Source: Tenrec ecaudatus (lineage: Eukaryota > Chordata > Mammalia > Afrosoricida > Tenrecidae). Taken from it: a DNA stretch of 64,000 nt. The position numbers and the translations under genes were made by a program. The DNA is taken from the NCBI RefSeq assembly GCF_050624435.1, contig NC_134542.1, positions 110,281,677 through 110,345,676 of the forward strand. The letters are read 5' to 3'. Positions 63,400 to 64,000 of this stretch are shown here, piece after piece (within the stretch, counting starts at the first letter, position 1; the number at the start of each line of letters is the position of its first letter). Below the pieces are notes generated by a model. The model saw only the letters and a list, made by a program, of their open reading frames with translations. It made no database searches and was not told the origin of the DNA.

Positions 63400-63910
63400 A
63401 GTTCTTTCAGGACTGATAATAAATACCCCAAGAGCATACCACTCTGCTGTAAGCCCAACCCAGAGACCCTCAGCTCCAGTTCCATGGGTCAACATATCAA
63501 ACTCCCCTTTTCAGTCCCTAGACTCTACGGCCCAGAAGCTCCCACTCCACAAGTCAGCCTCCTGCATTCAGCTTTACTTGCTCCGTGGGCTGGAAAGTCC
63601 ACCACTCTGTCTCATGTATTCGATTCATGGTCCTGCTATTGCTGCTGATGTTCCTCTCCCATTCCTCTGAGGCCATGGCTTTGTTCTGGATCAAGGAGGT
63701 CCACAGCGCTAGGCTCTCGTGGTCTCAAAGAGAATGGGGTATTCTTGTTGGTAGAACACCTGGCCCTGTTACTCAGAGGGCTCATTTTATACCCAACACG
63801 ATTACCATCACAATGAATCCTGTCCACAGTAACTCCCAGGTGAATGAATGCTTATCAGTCTGCTCCTCTGCCTTCTTATCCAGATCTTACAGGAAAAGGT
63901 CATGTCCTGG
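63400..63910. other. unassigned GC-richer segment, probably repeat-derived
   Basis: Distinct composition. It includes GGGCTGGAAAGTCCACCACTC and TGGATCAAGGAGGTCCACAG, which look familiar as interspersed sequence in related genomes. Class not determined; short frames on both strands have no recognised motif. Confidence 0.35.
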
Positions 63911-64000
63911 GTGTTAGAGATTTGAGCTAGAAAAGCCACATTAAATAATTCACTGCCCCTGCATATATGCAAAGGAAATAGTCTCATTCTTTTAAATACT

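Overview
The window is mammalian genomic DNA: a run of eleven short exons on the + strand, all with AG/GT splice sites, separated by introns of 0.3 to 14 kb that are full of retrotransposon debris. The exons form one reading frame (total 1,375 nt, phases fitting at every junction). They encode eight LDL-receptor class A (complement-type) repeats, an EGF-like module, a calcium-binding EGF module and the beginning of a YWTD beta-propeller. Order, spacing and sequence match the end of ligand-binding cluster IV and the start of the last propeller of LRP1B, the large endocytic receptor closely related to LRP1. Neither the beginning nor the end of the gene is in the window. No other functional gene, tRNA, rRNA or CRISPR array was recognised.

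The organism is very probably an afrotherian, most likely a tenrec (Echinops-like). AfroSINEs (a tRNA-derived head with a shared control-box core) occur in both orientations. Fragments of an RTE-clade LINE end in the same (AAC)n type of tail. There are many copies of one L1 3'UTR family. A hAT element matches the SPIN transposon, which among afrotherians is known from tenrec. The species call is an inference from repeats.

Layout: intron 1 (292-14381) holds an L1 3'UTR, AfroSINEs, a mariner transposase remnant and an interspersed family I call family B. Intron 2 (14489-22624) holds a 19-bp minisatellite, another family B copy and a long RTE copy with a second element nested in it. Intron 5 (25174-38646) has a pile of nested L1s (one twin-primed with an inverted 5' part), an LTR-like insertion and a CpG-dense segment. 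Intron 6 (38770-50881) holds the SPIN element, a RASIP1-like processed pseudogene with clear target-site duplications, and two RTE copies. Introns 8 to 11 contain AfroSINEs and more RTE and L1 pieces.

No undescribed biological system was found. The most interesting items are the apparent loss of the furin-type cleavage site in the last exon (RESK where human LRP1B, as I recall it, has REKR), the SPIN element, the RASIP1 retrocopy carrying promoter-like motifs, the twin-primed L1 and the unexplained CpG-rich segment. All family names come from recognition by eye; repeat edges are approximate unless a duplication is stated.
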